From the NCBI RefSeq assembly GCF_030811595.1, contig NZ_JAUSRB010000002.1, positions 1,426,001-1,490,000 on the forward strand: a stretch of DNA of 64,000 bases. Direction: 5' to 3'. The notes under the pieces were generated by a model. The model saw only the letters and a program-made list of their open reading frames with translations, ran no database searches and was not told the DNA's origin. Shown in pieces: positions 16,878-25,839 of this stretch (its first letter is position 1; each line of letters starts with the position of its first letter). This stretch comes from Streptosporangium brasiliense (GTDB lineage: Bacteria > Actinomycetota > Actinomycetes > Streptosporangiales > Streptosporangiaceae). Made by a program: the position numbers and the translations under genes.

Positions 16878-17954
16878 GTGCACAGAATACTCACCCCTTC
16901 ACAGTGCGACATGAGCGATTACGTGGAGGCGTGCGGCGCTTTTGCCGCGGAAGGCGCGCGGCGTTTCCTCGTCGTAGGTGACAGGGCGCCGGCCGACGCG
17001 CTGCGGACCGCGCTCCGTTCCGGGCACCCGCCCGGCCGTGTCGTGGTCCACCACGCCGCTCCGGGCGCCGGGTCCGGCCCGGCCGCCGACGTGGTGGTCG
17101 GGCTGGCGGGCTGCGACCGCGGGCGCCTGCAGCGGGCGGTCGGGCGGAATCCACGGGCGCACGTCCTGCACGCCGCCCGGCGTGAGCCCTTCCTCGGCGT
17201 GGTCGCCCTGCACAAGAGCGGGACGAACCTGGTCGCCGAACTCGTGCGCGCCATGGGCTACGACGTCTCAGGAGAGGGCACGGGGCCCGCGCCCTACGAG
17301 GACGGGCTCTGGGAGAAGCACGAGGAGGACCATCTCGCGACCCTGGGGCCGGGCTCGGCGTATGTCGTCCATTCTCTCCCCATGCCCGCGGTGGGCGGCC
17401 CTGCGCAATATCCGCGCCCCCTCTTCTACGCGTGGTGCGAGAGAGAGTTCCCCGTCGTGTTCCACTATCGGGACCCGCGGGCCGTCGTGCTCTCCCTGAT
17501 CCGATATCTCCTGAGGCAGGGGGCCGGGAAGAGTTTCACCCGCCTGCCGTTCCACATGATGAACGCCAGGATGTTCGAGCGTCTCCCCACGCCCGAGCGG
17601 CGGCTGTCGCACGCGATCCGGAACCTGGGCCCCTATCTGGAGTGGTCGTTCACCGACAACGCGTGGCTGCTCGACCACCCCGACGTCTTCACCACCTCCT
17701 ACGAAGAGCTCGTGGGCGGCAGGGGCGGCGGTGACGACGGTCTCCGCGAGAACGCCGTCGCCCGGCTGATGGTCCTTCTCGGGGTCTGCGGCGATCCGTC
17801 CGCGATAGGGGAGCGGGCCTACAACCCGTCGGCGAGGACGTTCGTCCTGGGCCAGGCCCACCGGTGGAGGGACGAGTTCCCGGAGGAGCTCCTCGGCGAG
17901 TTCCAGGAGAGATACTCCACCATTCTCGACCGGTACGGATACGCGGGCCGGTGA
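16878..17954 (+). CDS. Sulfotransferase-like protein
   Basis: 358 residues. After an N-terminal ~100-residue region with a Rossmann-like beginning (RRFLVVGDRAPADALRTAL), a sulfotransferase core begins at VVALHKSGTNLVAELVRAMG, which matches the PAPS 5'-phosphosulfate loop (K-S-G-T-N). FHYRDPRAVVLSLIRYLL matches the 3'-phosphate-binding R..P...S region. GTG 16878 follows GGGGGAG; ATG 16911 is an alternative. The gene is followed 24 bp later by the dikinase gene on the same strand, so an operon is likely. The acceptor is unknown, and the N-terminal addition is unusual. Confidence 0.75.
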   Translation: MHRILTPSQCDMSDYVEACGAFAAEGARRFLVVGDRAPADALRTALRSGHPPGRVVVHHAAPGAGSGPAADVVVGLAGCDRGRLQRAVGRNPRAHVLHAARREPFLGVVALHKSGTNLVAELVRAMGYDVSGEGTGPAPYEDGLWEKHEEDHLATLGPGSAYVVHSLPMPAVGGPAQYPRPLFYAWCEREFPVVFHYRDPRAVVLSLIRYLLRQGAGKSFTRLPFHMMNARMFERLPTPERRLSHAIRNLGPYLEWSFTDNAWLLDHPDVFTTSYEELVGGRGGGDDGLRENAVARLMVLLGVCGDPSAIGERAYNPSARTFVLGQAHRWRDEFPEELLGEFQERYSTILDRYGYAGR

Positions 17955-17978
17955 GCGGAGGCGAGGGAGGGACCGACC

Positions 17979-20333
17979 GTGGAGCTCGGATCGAAGGCGG
18001 AGACGCTCGAATGTCTGGCCTCGGCGCTGCGGACGGCCCGGGTGCTGCCGCAGGTCCGCTTCACCGTGGCCGAATGGGAGAGGTCCCCCCATAGCGTGCT
18101 CGACCGTATCTTCGAGACCCCCTGGTCGGCCGCTCCCGTGATCGTCCGGAGCAGTTCGCTCGCGGAGGACCGCGAGGACGTCTCCCACGCCGGCGAGTTC
18201 CTGTCCGAGCTGGACGTCCTCGGCAGGAGCGCCGTACGCCGGTCGATCACGCGGGTGGCCTGCTCCTACGGCGGCGGCAGCCCGGACGACCAGATCTTCG
18301 TCCAGCCCATGCTGCGGGATGTGGCGCTCAGCGGTGTGGCCTTCACCGCCGACCCCACCACGGGCAGCCCGTATTTCGTGATCAACTACGACGACGCCTC
18401 GGGGACCACCGACTCGATCACGGCGGGGCGCTCCTGCGAGCCGAAGATCTACCTCCGGCACCGGGAGGCGCCCTCGGCCGCCCCCGTGCCGGAGCTCGCG
18501 GGGCTGTTCGAGGCGCTGGGTGAGCTGGAGGGCGTCCTCGGCCCCGACGTCCCGCTGGACGTCGAATTCGCGGTGGACACCGGGGGGCAGGTGTTCGTCC
18601 TTCAGGTGCGCAGGCTGGTCTGCGATGTCCTGCCCCCGCCCCGGCGGGCCCGGCTGGCCCGGGAGATCACCGAGGTCGAGTCGGCGATCCGTCGGCTGAG
18701 CGGGCCGCACCCCTACCTGTACGGTGACCGCACCCTGCTGGGCGTGATGCCGGACTGGAACCCGGCGGAGGTCGTCGGCGTACGGCCCCGCCCGCTGGCG
18801 CTGTCGCTGTACCGGCGGCTGCTGACCGACTCGGTCTGGAGCGCCAGCCGGGACGGCTACGGATACCGCGATCTGTCTGGGTTCCCGCTCCTGATCAGCC
18901 TGGCCGGCCAGCCCTACGTCGACGTGCGGGTGAGCCTCAACTCCTTCCTGCCCAAGGATGTCGAGGGGGAGCTGGCCGAGCGCCTGGTCAACCACTACCT
19001 GCGGCGGCTTGAGACCGAACCCGAGAACCACGACAAGATCGAGTTCGAGATCCTGCTGAGCTGCTACTCGCTGGACCTGCCGGACAGGCTCATGCGGCTG
19101 CGGGAGGAAGGGTTCAGCGCGCAGGAGTGCGGACGGCTCCTGTCCAGCCTGAGGACGTTGACCAACCGCGCCATCGGACCGGACGGCCCCTGGGCCAGGG
19201 ACCTCGCGCGCCTGTCCGAGCTGGGCCGGCGCTTCCACACCGTGACCGGCTCCGGACTCTCCGACATCGGCAAGATGCACTGGCTCATGGAGGACTGCAG
19301 GCGCTACGGGACGCTCCCGTTCGCCGGGTTGGCGAGGGTGGGATTCATCGCCGTGGAGCTGATGAGGTCACTGCGGACGCTCGACCCGCCGCTGCTCGAC
19401 GACGCGGAGTTCGAGGCGTTCATGCGGGGGGCGGCCAGCGTGACCTCGGAGCTGAACGCCGATCTCGCGACACTCGACCGGCGGGACTTCCTGCTGCGCC
19501 ACGGGCATCTCCGCCCCGGGACCTACGACATCCTCTCCCCCCGTTACGACGAGGCGCCGGACCACTATTTCGACTGGGACGCCGAGTGGGGCCGGCCCCA
19601 CCGCCCTCCCCCGGACCCGGTGCTCTCCGGTGCCCGGGCCGACCGCCTCGACCTGCTCCTGCGGCAGCACGGGATCCGCCTGGGAGCCTACGAGCTGCTG
19701 GATTTCGTGCGCGCCGCCATCGACGGCCGCGAGAGGGCGAAATACCTGTTCACCCGGAACCTGAGCGAGATGCTCCGCATCCTCGGCGGCTTCGCCCGGA
19801 AGTACGGATACACGCTGGAGGACTGCTCCTACGTCGACGCGGCCGTGATCGGTGATCTCTACGCGTCGAGCGGGGACCCCGGCCGTGTCATCGAGAGCGC
19901 CGTCGCGCGTGGGCGCGGATCATACGAGTCGACGCGCGCGATGACACTGCCCTCCCTGATCAGACGCCCCTGCGACGTGTGGGCCTTCGGCCGGGAGCGG
20001 GCCGAACCGAATTTCGTGACGCAGAAGAGGGCCTCGGGCCGGGTGGTCACACCGGATGACGATCCGCGGGACTTCAGGGGCGGAATATTGCTGATCACCG
20101 CGGCCGACCCCGGCTACGACTACATCTTCTCCCACGGGATCCAGGCTTTCGTCACGATGTACGGAGGGGCGAACTCCCACATGGCCATCCGCGCGGGGGA
20201 GCTGGGCGTGCCCGCGGTGATCGGCGCGGGAGAGGTGCTTTTCCGGAAATGGTCGCGCGCGACCGGACTGGAGATCGACTGCGCCGCCCGGCAGGTGCGG
20301 TGCACGGGGCTGCGGAACAGGTCAGGGCTCTGA
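17979..20333 (+). CDS. PEP-synthase/rifampin-phosphotransferase-like dikinase
   Basis: 784 residues in three parts. Residues ~1-215 form the PPDK/PEP-synthase ATP-grasp domain (LGSKAETL, VIVRSSSLAEDREDVSHAGE, FVQPMLRDVALSGVAFTADP, DVEFAVDTGGQVFVLQVRRL). Residues ~230-690 are a long helical domain with no similarity that I recognise. Residues ~700-775 are the swivelling phosphohistidine domain with the catalytic His at about 734 (YGGANSHMAIRAGELGVPAV). There is no PEP-binding TIM barrel, so, as in rifampin phosphotransferase, ATP would charge the His and the phosphate would pass to another substrate. GTG 17979 is the start. Confidence 0.8.
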   Translation: MELGSKAETLECLASALRTARVLPQVRFTVAEWERSPHSVLDRIFETPWSAAPVIVRSSSLAEDREDVSHAGEFLSELDVLGRSAVRRSITRVACSYGGGSPDDQIFVQPMLRDVALSGVAFTADPTTGSPYFVINYDDASGTTDSITAGRSCEPKIYLRHREAPSAAPVPELAGLFEALGELEGVLGPDVPLDVEFAVDTGGQVFVLQVRRLVCDVLPPPRRARLAREITEVESAIRRLSGPHPYLYGDRTLLGVMPDWNPAEVVGVRPRPLALSLYRRLLTDSVWSASRDGYGYRDLSGFPLLISLAGQPYVDVRVSLNSFLPKDVEGELAERLVNHYLRRLETEPENHDKIEFEILLSCYSLDLPDRLMRLREEGFSAQECGRLLSSLRTLTNRAIGPDGPWARDLARLSELGRRFHTVTGSGLSDIGKMHWLMEDCRRYGTLPFAGLARVGFIAVELMRSLRTLDPPLLDDAEFEAFMRGAASVTSELNADLATLDRRDFLLRHGHLRPGTYDILSPRYDEAPDHYFDWDAEWGRPHRPPPDPVLSGARADRLDLLLRQHGIRLGAYELLDFVRAAIDGRERAKYLFTRNLSEMLRILGGFARKYGYTLEDCSYVDAAVIGDLYASSGDPGRVIESAVARGRGSYESTRAMTLPSLIRRPCDVWAFGRERAEPNFVTQKRASGRVVTPDDDPRDFRGGILLITAADPGYDYIFSHGIQAFVTMYGGANSHMAIRAGELGVPAVIGAGEVLFRKWSRATGLEIDCAARQVRCTGLRNRSGL

Positions 20334-20397
20334 GGCCGGCCGCGGACCGGCTCCGGGAGCGCCATGCTCGCAGGCATCGGGAATCGAGGGGATCGCC

Positions 20398-20991
20398 GTG
20401 GCCCACGCCGTCACCATCGCCACCCTGGGACATCTGCCGTCCCGGGACAACCGGCTCGGTCTCCGGTCGCGCGACCAGGAGGTCCTCCCGGAGGCGCTGC
20501 GCCGCTTCAGGGACGGGCTCGGCCCGGCGCTGCAGATCCTCAGATCCCTGGCTCCCGTATACCGCGCGGTCTACTGCCCCACCACGCTCAGGCACCTGAC
20601 CAGCGCCAGAGTGGTCTCCGACCTCTTCGGGATCCCCGCCCCGGTCCCGGACGCCCGGATCAACAACGTCGACTACGGGATCCACAAGGGCAGGCCCCTG
20701 GAGGAGACGCCACGCAGGTCCGCCGCCGTCGACGGCCCCTACGAGGGCGGCACGTCCTGGACGCACGTGGCGGGACAGTGGCGTTCCTTCTTCGAGGACC
20801 GGCTCAGGAGGCACGACGGGCAGGCCGTGCTCCTGGCCGGCCAGTCGGGGGCATGCCCGGTGATGATGGCCCACATCTGTGACGACGTGCCGCTGGCCGC
20901 CGCCCTGAGCGACCCCCGGCTCGACATCCCGCTCCTCGACGCCCGCGGTCCGGCGCCCTCCGTCTCGGTGTGGACCTACCGGTGGCGCTGA
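20398..20991 (+). CDS. Histidine-phosphatase-like protein lacking catalytic residues
   Basis: 197 residues. The layout follows the phosphoglycerate-mutase/histidine-phosphatase fold: an N-terminal strand and loop (IATLGHLPSRDNRLG), a VYCPTTLRHLTSARVVSDLF segment equal to the usual SS.L.RA..TA helix, INNVDYGIHKGRPLEE in the E-x-x-[FY]-G-x-x-x-G position, and GGTSWTHVAGQWRSFFEDRL. The RHG triad reads GHL and the second catalytic His (normally SHGG) reads QSGA, so phosphatase activity is doubtful. GTG 20398 start; it follows the dikinase by 64 bp and probably belongs to its operon. Confidence 0.65.
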   Translation: MAHAVTIATLGHLPSRDNRLGLRSRDQEVLPEALRRFRDGLGPALQILRSLAPVYRAVYCPTTLRHLTSARVVSDLFGIPAPVPDARINNVDYGIHKGRPLEETPRRSAAVDGPYEGGTSWTHVAGQWRSFFEDRLRRHDGQAVLLAGQSGACPVMMAHICDDVPLAAALSDPRLDIPLLDARGPAPSVSVWTYRWR

Positions 20992-21277
20992 TTCCCCGCC
21001 GCCGGGGGGTCGATCAGCGGCGGACCCGCTGCTTCAGGGGCGGACCCGCTGGTAGGGGAGGTCCCCCGCGTACCGCCGCCACTCCTCGGCGCTGATGGGA
21101 CGGCCCGCCGCCGCGCCTTCTCCCGCCGGACGGCACCGGGGGGACACAGCTGAGCAATCTCGGAGAAAAAGGCTCTGTCCACGGACGGATTGATCGTTCA
21201 TCGTAGGAGTCGGTCGGCGACGGCGGGCACCGCGTGGGTGCCGTGAGCGTGCGGAGGCAGGCGTGGAGGACTCAGGC

Positions 21278-21784
21278 ATGGCGGACTACGGCGTGACCGG
21301 AGCGCGGGTGGACCTGGAGACCACCGTCGACATGCCGCCCGAGCGGCTGTGGGAGCTCATCACGGCCGTGCACCGCATCGGCGAGTGGAGCCCGGAGTGC
21401 GAGGAGGGCTCCTGGCTCGGCGACGACGCCCCGGAGCCGCGGGAGGGGGTGCGCTTCCAGGGCCGCAACCGCCGGGAGGGGAGGGTCTGGACGGTGACCG
21501 GCGTGGTCACCGAGGTGGAGCGCCCGCGCACGTTCGCGTGGGTGATGCTCGACCGCGACGGCGACCCGGAGCGCCCGTCGTCGAGGTGGCGCTACGAGCT
21601 GGAGCCGGGCGACTCCCCGGACCGGACCCTGGTCCGTCACAGCTTCGTCCACGGCCCCGGGCAGAGCGGCCTGCGCGAGATGATCCAGAGCAACCCCGAG
21701 ATCGCCGAGCTCATTCTCGACGTGCGCCTGGGCGAGCTGCGCAAGCACATGACCGAGACCCTCGGCGCGATGACGCGCCAGTGA
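21278..21784 (+). CDS. SRPBCC (START-like) family protein
   Basis: 168 residues with the polyketide-cyclase/dehydrase pattern: VDLETTVDMPPERLWELITA at the start, IGEWSPECEEGSWL, a central FQGRNRR...VWTVTGVVTEVE and a C-terminal long helix. These proteins bind hydrophobic ligands in a helix-grip cavity; the ligand is unknown. ATG 21278 has GGAGGA seven bases upstream; GTG 21263 is an alternative. The preceding 286-bp gap holds a small direct repeat (GCGGACCCGCTG at 21020 and 21040) and nothing else that I could support. Confidence 0.8.
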   Translation: MADYGVTGARVDLETTVDMPPERLWELITAVHRIGEWSPECEEGSWLGDDAPEPREGVRFQGRNRREGRVWTVTGVVTEVERPRTFAWVMLDRDGDPERPSSRWRYELEPGDSPDRTLVRHSFVHGPGQSGLREMIQSNPEIAELILDVRLGELRKHMTETLGAMTRQ

Positions 21785-21920
21785 TCACGGCGCCGGCCTG
21801 ACCGGTGCGGACGCGGACGGCCGCCGGCCGGGTCGGCGGCGCCCGTCGCCGGCCCGGCCTCCGCCGCCGGCGCGGTGCCCGGGCGGGCGCCGCGCCCTGG
21901 TCCCGCCCGGCCCGCCGACG

Positions 21921-22379
21921 TCAGGCGCCGCCGACGAGCTCGCGGAAGTCGATGATGTACGGCGGCGGCAGCGGGTCGTCCTCGGTGCCCGGCGCCGGGC
22001 TCCGCTCCAGCAGCCGGGTGCCGACCACGCGCCCGGCGAACACCGCGTGCAGCCTGACCCTGCTGCCCGACCGGTTACGGAACCCGTGGGGCACGCCCGG
22101 GGGCACCAGGATCACCGCCCCGGGCCCCACCGGCACCCATTCACCGTCGTAGAACGCCTCCGCCTCGCCCTCGTCGATGATGAGAACCTCCTCGTTGGTG
22201 TGCACATGCACCGGGATGATCTCCTCCGCCGCGAGATGCTCGAAGTTCAGCACCAGGTCCTTGACGTATCTGCCGTCGGCGCGGACCGGGTCGAGCACCA
22301 GGGAGTGGCGGGAGCCCGGCTTGTGGTTGTGTGGATCCTCGGGGAACGGGACGTAGTCGAGACGATCGATGACGGTCAT
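21921..22379 (-). CDS. Cupin-domain protein
   Basis: 152 residues with both cupin motifs: HVHTNEEVLIIDEGEAEAFY with metal-type ligands (H-x-H-x4-E form, motif 1) and PPGVPHGFRNRSG (motif 2, His). A single six-stranded barrel is expected, binding a metal ion. The ATG start at 22379 precedes TVIDRLDYVPF; longer upstream frames are low-complexity. It may be an isomerase, dioxygenase or sugar-binding protein; nothing in the context decides. It is the only gene on its strand here and convergent with the SRPBCC gene. Confidence 0.8.
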   Translation of the reverse strand: MTVIDRLDYVPFPEDPHNHKPGSRHSLVLDPVRADGRYVKDLVLNFEHLAAEEIIPVHVHTNEEVLIIDEGEAEAFYDGEWVPVGPGAVILVPPGVPHGFRNRSGSRVRLHAVFAGRVVGTRLLERSPAPGTEDDPLPPPYIIDFRELVGGA

Positions 22380-22640
22380 GCGTAGAGCATGGCCTCTGAC
22401 GCTCCGCGCAGGTAGAAGGCACTTTTCCGGAACCGCGTGACCGCGGGGTAACCACCGCCGTGACCGGTGGCGGCGTCGAGGGCCCGCTGCGGCTGCCGGG
22501 CCGCGGTCGCATGGGAAAAGGCATCCGCCCCTTTGATCCGCTTCCCATGAGGTGATCCGCCTCCCATGAGGTTCGCAGGAGGCGATCGAGAGCGGCGAGC
22601 TCCGACCCGTCGCCGGCGACGGTACGGCGGGACCGTGCGG
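22380..22640. other. Gene-free upstream region of the cupin gene
   Basis: Part of a 414-bp gap without a gene. It probably contains the cupin promoter. A short direct repeat (GATCCGCYTCCCATGAGG, at about 22535-22552 and 22553-22569 with one base indel) is present. Nothing else was recognised. Confidence 0.4.
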
Positions 22641-22650
22641 CCGCCCGGCG

Positions 22651-22754
22651 CCATCCGGTCGAGGCCCCCGGCACCATCCGGTCAGGGCCGCCCGACGCCA
22701 TCCGGTCGGGATCATTCGGCACCATCCGGTCGAGGCCCCCGGCACCATCCGGTC
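22651..22754. repeat. Array of five CCATCCGGTC boxes spaced 23-24 bp
   Basis: The 10-mer CCATCCGGTC occurs exactly at 22651, 22674, 22698, 22722 and 22745. Starts are 23, 24, 24 and 23 bp apart, a near-constant spacing of a little over two helical turns. Spacers are partly related (CGAGGCCCCCGGCA twice). It lies between the stop of the ABC permease gene and the cupin gene and reads like an iteron or operator array. Confidence 0.85.
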
Positions 22755-22793
22755 GGGACCACCCGGCTCCGCGGACGGCCCCGACCGGCGGGC

Positions 22794-23999
22794 CTACGTC
22801 GTGGCGAGCGCCTCGGTGGGGGCGAGGCGGGAGGCGCGGATCGCCGGGTAGAGGCCGGCCAGGGTGCCGATGGCCAGGGTGGCGGCGAGGCCGCCGAGCA
22901 CCGCCCAGGGCGGGACGACCGTCGGCCAGCCCCGGTAGACGGCGTAGCCGGAGGTGACCACGGTGCCCAGCAGCGCGCCGCCGGCCCCGCCGAGAGCGGA
23001 CAGCAGAAGGGACTCGGCGAGGAACTGGGTGCGGATCTGGCCCCGGGTCGCGCCCAGCGAGCGGCGCAGGCCGATCTCCGCCCGCCGTTCCAGCACCGAG
23101 ATGACCATGGTGTTGGCCACCCCGACGCCACCGACGAGCAGGGCCACCGCGCCCAGGCCGAGCAGCAGCCCGGTGAACGCCTCGTCGGTGGCCTGCTTGG
23201 CGGCGAGCGCGTCCGAGGGACGGGAGACCTGGACCTCGTTGGGCGCCTCCGGGTTGGCGGTGGCGCCGAGCACCGAGCGGACCGACTCCACCTGGGATTC
23301 CTCGGAACGGGTGTAGACGGTGGTCGGATGCCCGTCGAAGCCGAGTACGGACTCGGCCGCCGGCCAGCCCACCAGCGCCGCGGTGTCCAGCTCGGGGGCG
23401 AGCTGGGCCGGGGCGAGGACGCCGACCACGGTGAACCACTCTCCGCCGATCAGCACCTGCGTGCCGGGCCTGGCCTGGCCGATCCCGAGCCGTTCGGCGG
23501 CGGTCGCGCCGAGCACCGTCGCCGGGTAGGCGGCCGTGGCGGCGTTGAGCCAAGTGCCGCTCCTGACCTGCGCGCCGACGGCGGCGCTCAGATCGATGCG
23601 GGTGGCGTAGACCGCGATCCCCTTGGTCTCCGCCGTGGGGACCCTGTCCGTGCGATAGACCTTCGCGTCGTCGACGCGGCCGATGGCCGAGACCGACTCC
23701 ACCGGCCCGATCCGGCCCACCATCGCCTCGGCCTCGACGGGCAGCTGGGCCTGCTCGCCGGACATGGTCGTACCGGGCGTGACGGTGAGCAGGTTGGTGC
23801 CGAGCGACGCGAGGGCGCGGTCGAGGTCGGCACGGGAGGAGGCGGAGATGCCGACGACGGCGACCATCGCGGCGATGCCGATGGCGATGCCCAGTGCGGA
23901 GAGGAAGGCCCGCATCGGGCGGGTGCGCAGGCCCACCGCGCCGACCTTGACCACGTCGCGCGGCCGCATCCGGGCCGGCTGCAGCACGTCGGCGGCCAT
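22794..23999 (-). CDS. ABC transporter permease, MacB/FtsX type
   Basis: 401 residues. One N-terminal membrane helix (MRAFLSALGIAIGIAAMVAV), a large extracytoplasmic MacB-PCD-like domain (~residues 50-270), then three helices forming the FtsX domain (FTGLLLGLGAVALLVGGVGV, ISVLERRAEIGLRRSLGATR, LAGLYPAIRASRLAPTEAL). It is the membrane half of a MacAB-type mechanotransmission transporter. It starts on the last base of the ATPase stop, in an operon with ATPase, adaptor and lipoprotein upstream. Confidence 0.93.
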   Translation of the reverse strand: MAADVLQPARMRPRDVVKVGAVGLRTRPMRAFLSALGIAIGIAAMVAVVGISASSRADLDRALASLGTNLLTVTPGTTMSGEQAQLPVEAEAMVGRIGPVESVSAIGRVDDAKVYRTDRVPTAETKGIAVYATRIDLSAAVGAQVRSGTWLNAATAAYPATVLGATAAERLGIGQARPGTQVLIGGEWFTVVGVLAPAQLAPELDTAALVGWPAAESVLGFDGHPTTVYTRSEESQVESVRSVLGATANPEAPNEVQVSRPSDALAAKQATDEAFTGLLLGLGAVALLVGGVGVANTMVISVLERRAEIGLRRSLGATRGQIRTQFLAESLLLSALGGAGGALLGTVVTSGYAVYRGWPTVVPPWAVLGGLAATLAIGTLAGLYPAIRASRLAPTEALATT

Positions 24000-24691
24000 C
24001 AGCCCACCCCTGACGCGGCGGTGTCGCGCCGCACGGAGTCGGCCACCACCCGGCCGTCGCGCATCCGCACCTGGCGGGGCAGGGACGCGGCGATCTCCCG
24101 GTCGTGCGTGATGATCACGACGGTGGTGCCTGCGGCGTGCAGCTCCCGCAGGAGCCGCATCACCCCGGCCCCGGAGGCGGAGTCGAGAGCGCCGGTCGGC
24201 TCGTCGGCGAGCAGCAGCGGAGGGTCGCCGGCCACGGCCCGCGCGACGGCGACGCGCTGGCGTTCGCCGCCGGACAGCTCGTGCGGCTCGTGGTCCATGC
24301 GGTGACCGAGGCCGACCCGCTCCAGCGCCGCCGCGGCGCGACGGCGCCGCTCACCGGCCCGCAGCCCGGAGTACAGGAGCCCGTCGGCCACGTTGTCCAG
24401 CGCCGCGGTGCCCGCGGCCAGGTGGAACTGCTGGAAGACGAAGCCGATGTGACCGGCCCGCAGCGCGGACAGCTTGGCGTCGGAGAGCCGGCCCACGTCG
24501 TGTCCGCCGATGCGCACGGTGCCCGAGGTGGGCCGGTCGAGGGTGCCGAGCACGTTCAGCATGGTCGACTTGCCGGAGCCGGACGGCCCCACGATGGCGA
24601 CCAGCTCGCCGCCGCCGATGTGCAGCGAGACACCGGCGAGCGCGGTGACACCGCCGGGATAGACCTTCGTCACGTCCGTCAGGGAGATCAT
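23999..24691 (-). CDS. ABC transporter ATP-binding protein, MacB/LolD type
   Basis: 230 residues. Walker [11 protein letters not shown]-loop FVFQQFHL, signature [15 protein letters not shown], Walker [14 protein letters not shown] and the switch His in [10 protein letters not shown] are all present. It powers the adjacent FtsX-type permease. Its start overlaps the adaptor stop by four bases and its stop overlaps the permease start, so the three products are made together. The substrate of the efflux system is unknown; antibiotics, peptides or envelope lipids are typical for the family. Confidence 0.95.
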   Translation of the reverse strand: MISLTDVTKVYPGGVTALAGVSLHIGGGELVAIVGPSGSGKSTMLNVLGTLDRPTSGTVRIGGHDVGRLSDAKLSALRAGHIGFVFQQFHLAAGTAALDNVADGLLYSGLRAGERRRRAAAALERVGLGHRMDHEPHELSGGERQRVAVARAVAGDPPLLLADEPTGALDSASGAGVMRLLRELHAAGTTVVIITHDREIAASLPRQVRMRDGRVVADSVRRDTAASGVG

Positions 24692-25839
24692 TTCGGCATC
24701 CCCACAGCCGTGCCCTCGGTGATCCCGTCCCCGGATATCTCCACCCGGCCACCGCTGAAGAGGCCGGTCCGGACGGGGACGTACGTCGACGTGGAGCCCT
24801 TGACGACCTCCACCCCGAAGCCGCCCTCCTGCAGCGCCAGCAGCGCGGCGACCGGGACGGTGAGCACGTTCTTCCGCGTGCCGGCGGTGAAGGAGACGTC
24901 CACCGAGGCCAGCGCGTAGGCGCCGACGGCCTTCCGGGCGTTCCGGCCCGTGAGCCCGACGACCACCTCGACCTTGGTCTGCGCGTCTCCGCCCTGGCCG
25001 TCACCCGGCTCGATCACCGTGGTGACCTCGTCGACGCGGCCCCTGACCGTCGTGTCGTCGGGGAGCGTGACGGTGACCTTGGCCCCCTTCTTGGCCAGCC
25101 GCTGGTCGGCGGTGTCGAGCTCCACGGTGACGGCCCTGGTGGTGCCGGTGTAGGCCAGCACCTTGCCACCGGGGGCCGTCAGGTCGCCTTCCCCGGTCTG
25201 GAGGCTCTCCACGCGGACGGCGTGGGGAGCGAAGACCACCCGCCCGAGCTCGACGGTGCCCGTCTCCTCCAGCCCCCGGTCCTCCTGCCACCGCATGACC
25301 GCCTCCGCCGTGGCGTAGGTGTACTCCTCGTCCACCGTGAACCCGCGGTAGCCGAGCGCCTTCAGGTTCCTCTCCAGCTGTTCGACGTCCGGCCCCTCGA
25401 CGCCCTGCGACAGCGCGCGGTAGGCGGGCAGCGCGCCGTACATCAGCGTCACCGGCCTGTCGTCCACCTCGTACAGCGCCCTGCCGCGGGTGATCCGGTC
25501 CCCGGTGTCGGGCAGGCGGGTGAGCGTGCCCGACAGCCGGCTGGTCGCGGTGGTGGCCGGGCCGTAGCCGAGCTCCCCGTCGGCGCTCTGGGTGTCGACG
25601 AGCGTCTGCCGGGTCACCCCGGCGGTCTTCGGCGGCAGCCCGCTCTCCACCGTGCCGCCCGCCGGGCTGCCACCGCCGAGGCCCAGCGTGGCCGTGACCG
25701 CCGCGCCCGCCGCGGCCGCCGCGACGGCCGCGACGGCGATCCGCCTGCCGCGGCGCCCGCGCCGGCGCGGGCGCGCCTCCCCCGCGACCGCCCGGCCCGG
25801 CCGGTCCTCCGGGTTCTCCACGGCGGCTTCACCCGTCAC
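24688..25839 (-). CDS. Efflux adaptor (HlyD/MacA-like) with peptidoglycan-binding domain
   Basis: 383 residues. A basic N-terminal tail, one membrane helix ([20 protein letters not shown]), a lipoyl/barrel domain, an inserted peptidoglycan-binding type-1 segment ([19 protein letters not shown]...MRWQEDRGL) and a beta-barrel end. In actinomycetes such proteins stand in for MacA and link the transporter to the cell wall. GTG 25839 overlaps the lipoprotein stop as GTGA and fixes the start. It is the second gene of the four-gene efflux operon. Confidence 0.9.
   Translation of the reverse strand: MTGEAAVENPEDRPGRAVAGEARPRRRGRRGRRIAVAAVAAAAAGAAVTATLGLGGGSPAGGTVESGLPPKTAGVTRQTLVDTQSADGELGYGPATTATSRLSGTLTRLPDTGDRITRGRALYEVDDRPVTLMYGALPAYRALSQGVEGPDVEQLERNLKALGYRGFTVDEEYTYATAEAVMRWQEDRGLEETGTVELGRVVFAPHAVRVESLQTGEGDLTAPGGKVLAYTGTTRAVTVELDTADQRLAKKGAKVTVTLPDDTTVRGRVDEVTTVIEPGDGQGGDAQTKVEVVVGLTGRNARKAVGAYALASVDVSFTAGTRKNVLTVPVAALLALQEGGFGVEVVKGSTSTYVPVRTGLFSGGRVEISGDGITEGTAVGMPK

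Noticed and set aside
21034-21279. Minus-strand frame ending RPISAEEWRRYAGDLPYQRVRP, which looks protein-like at its C-terminus
   Set aside because: The N-terminal part is low-complexity, no ribosome site was found, and its end coincides with a direct repeat. It could be a remnant of a small gene, but I cannot support it as a CDS.
22141-23553. 470-residue minus-strand frame across the cupin, the CCATCCGGTC array and the permease gene
   Set aside because: It is out of frame with the cupin and permease, consists of Arg/Gly-rich sequence and merely translates the repeat array.
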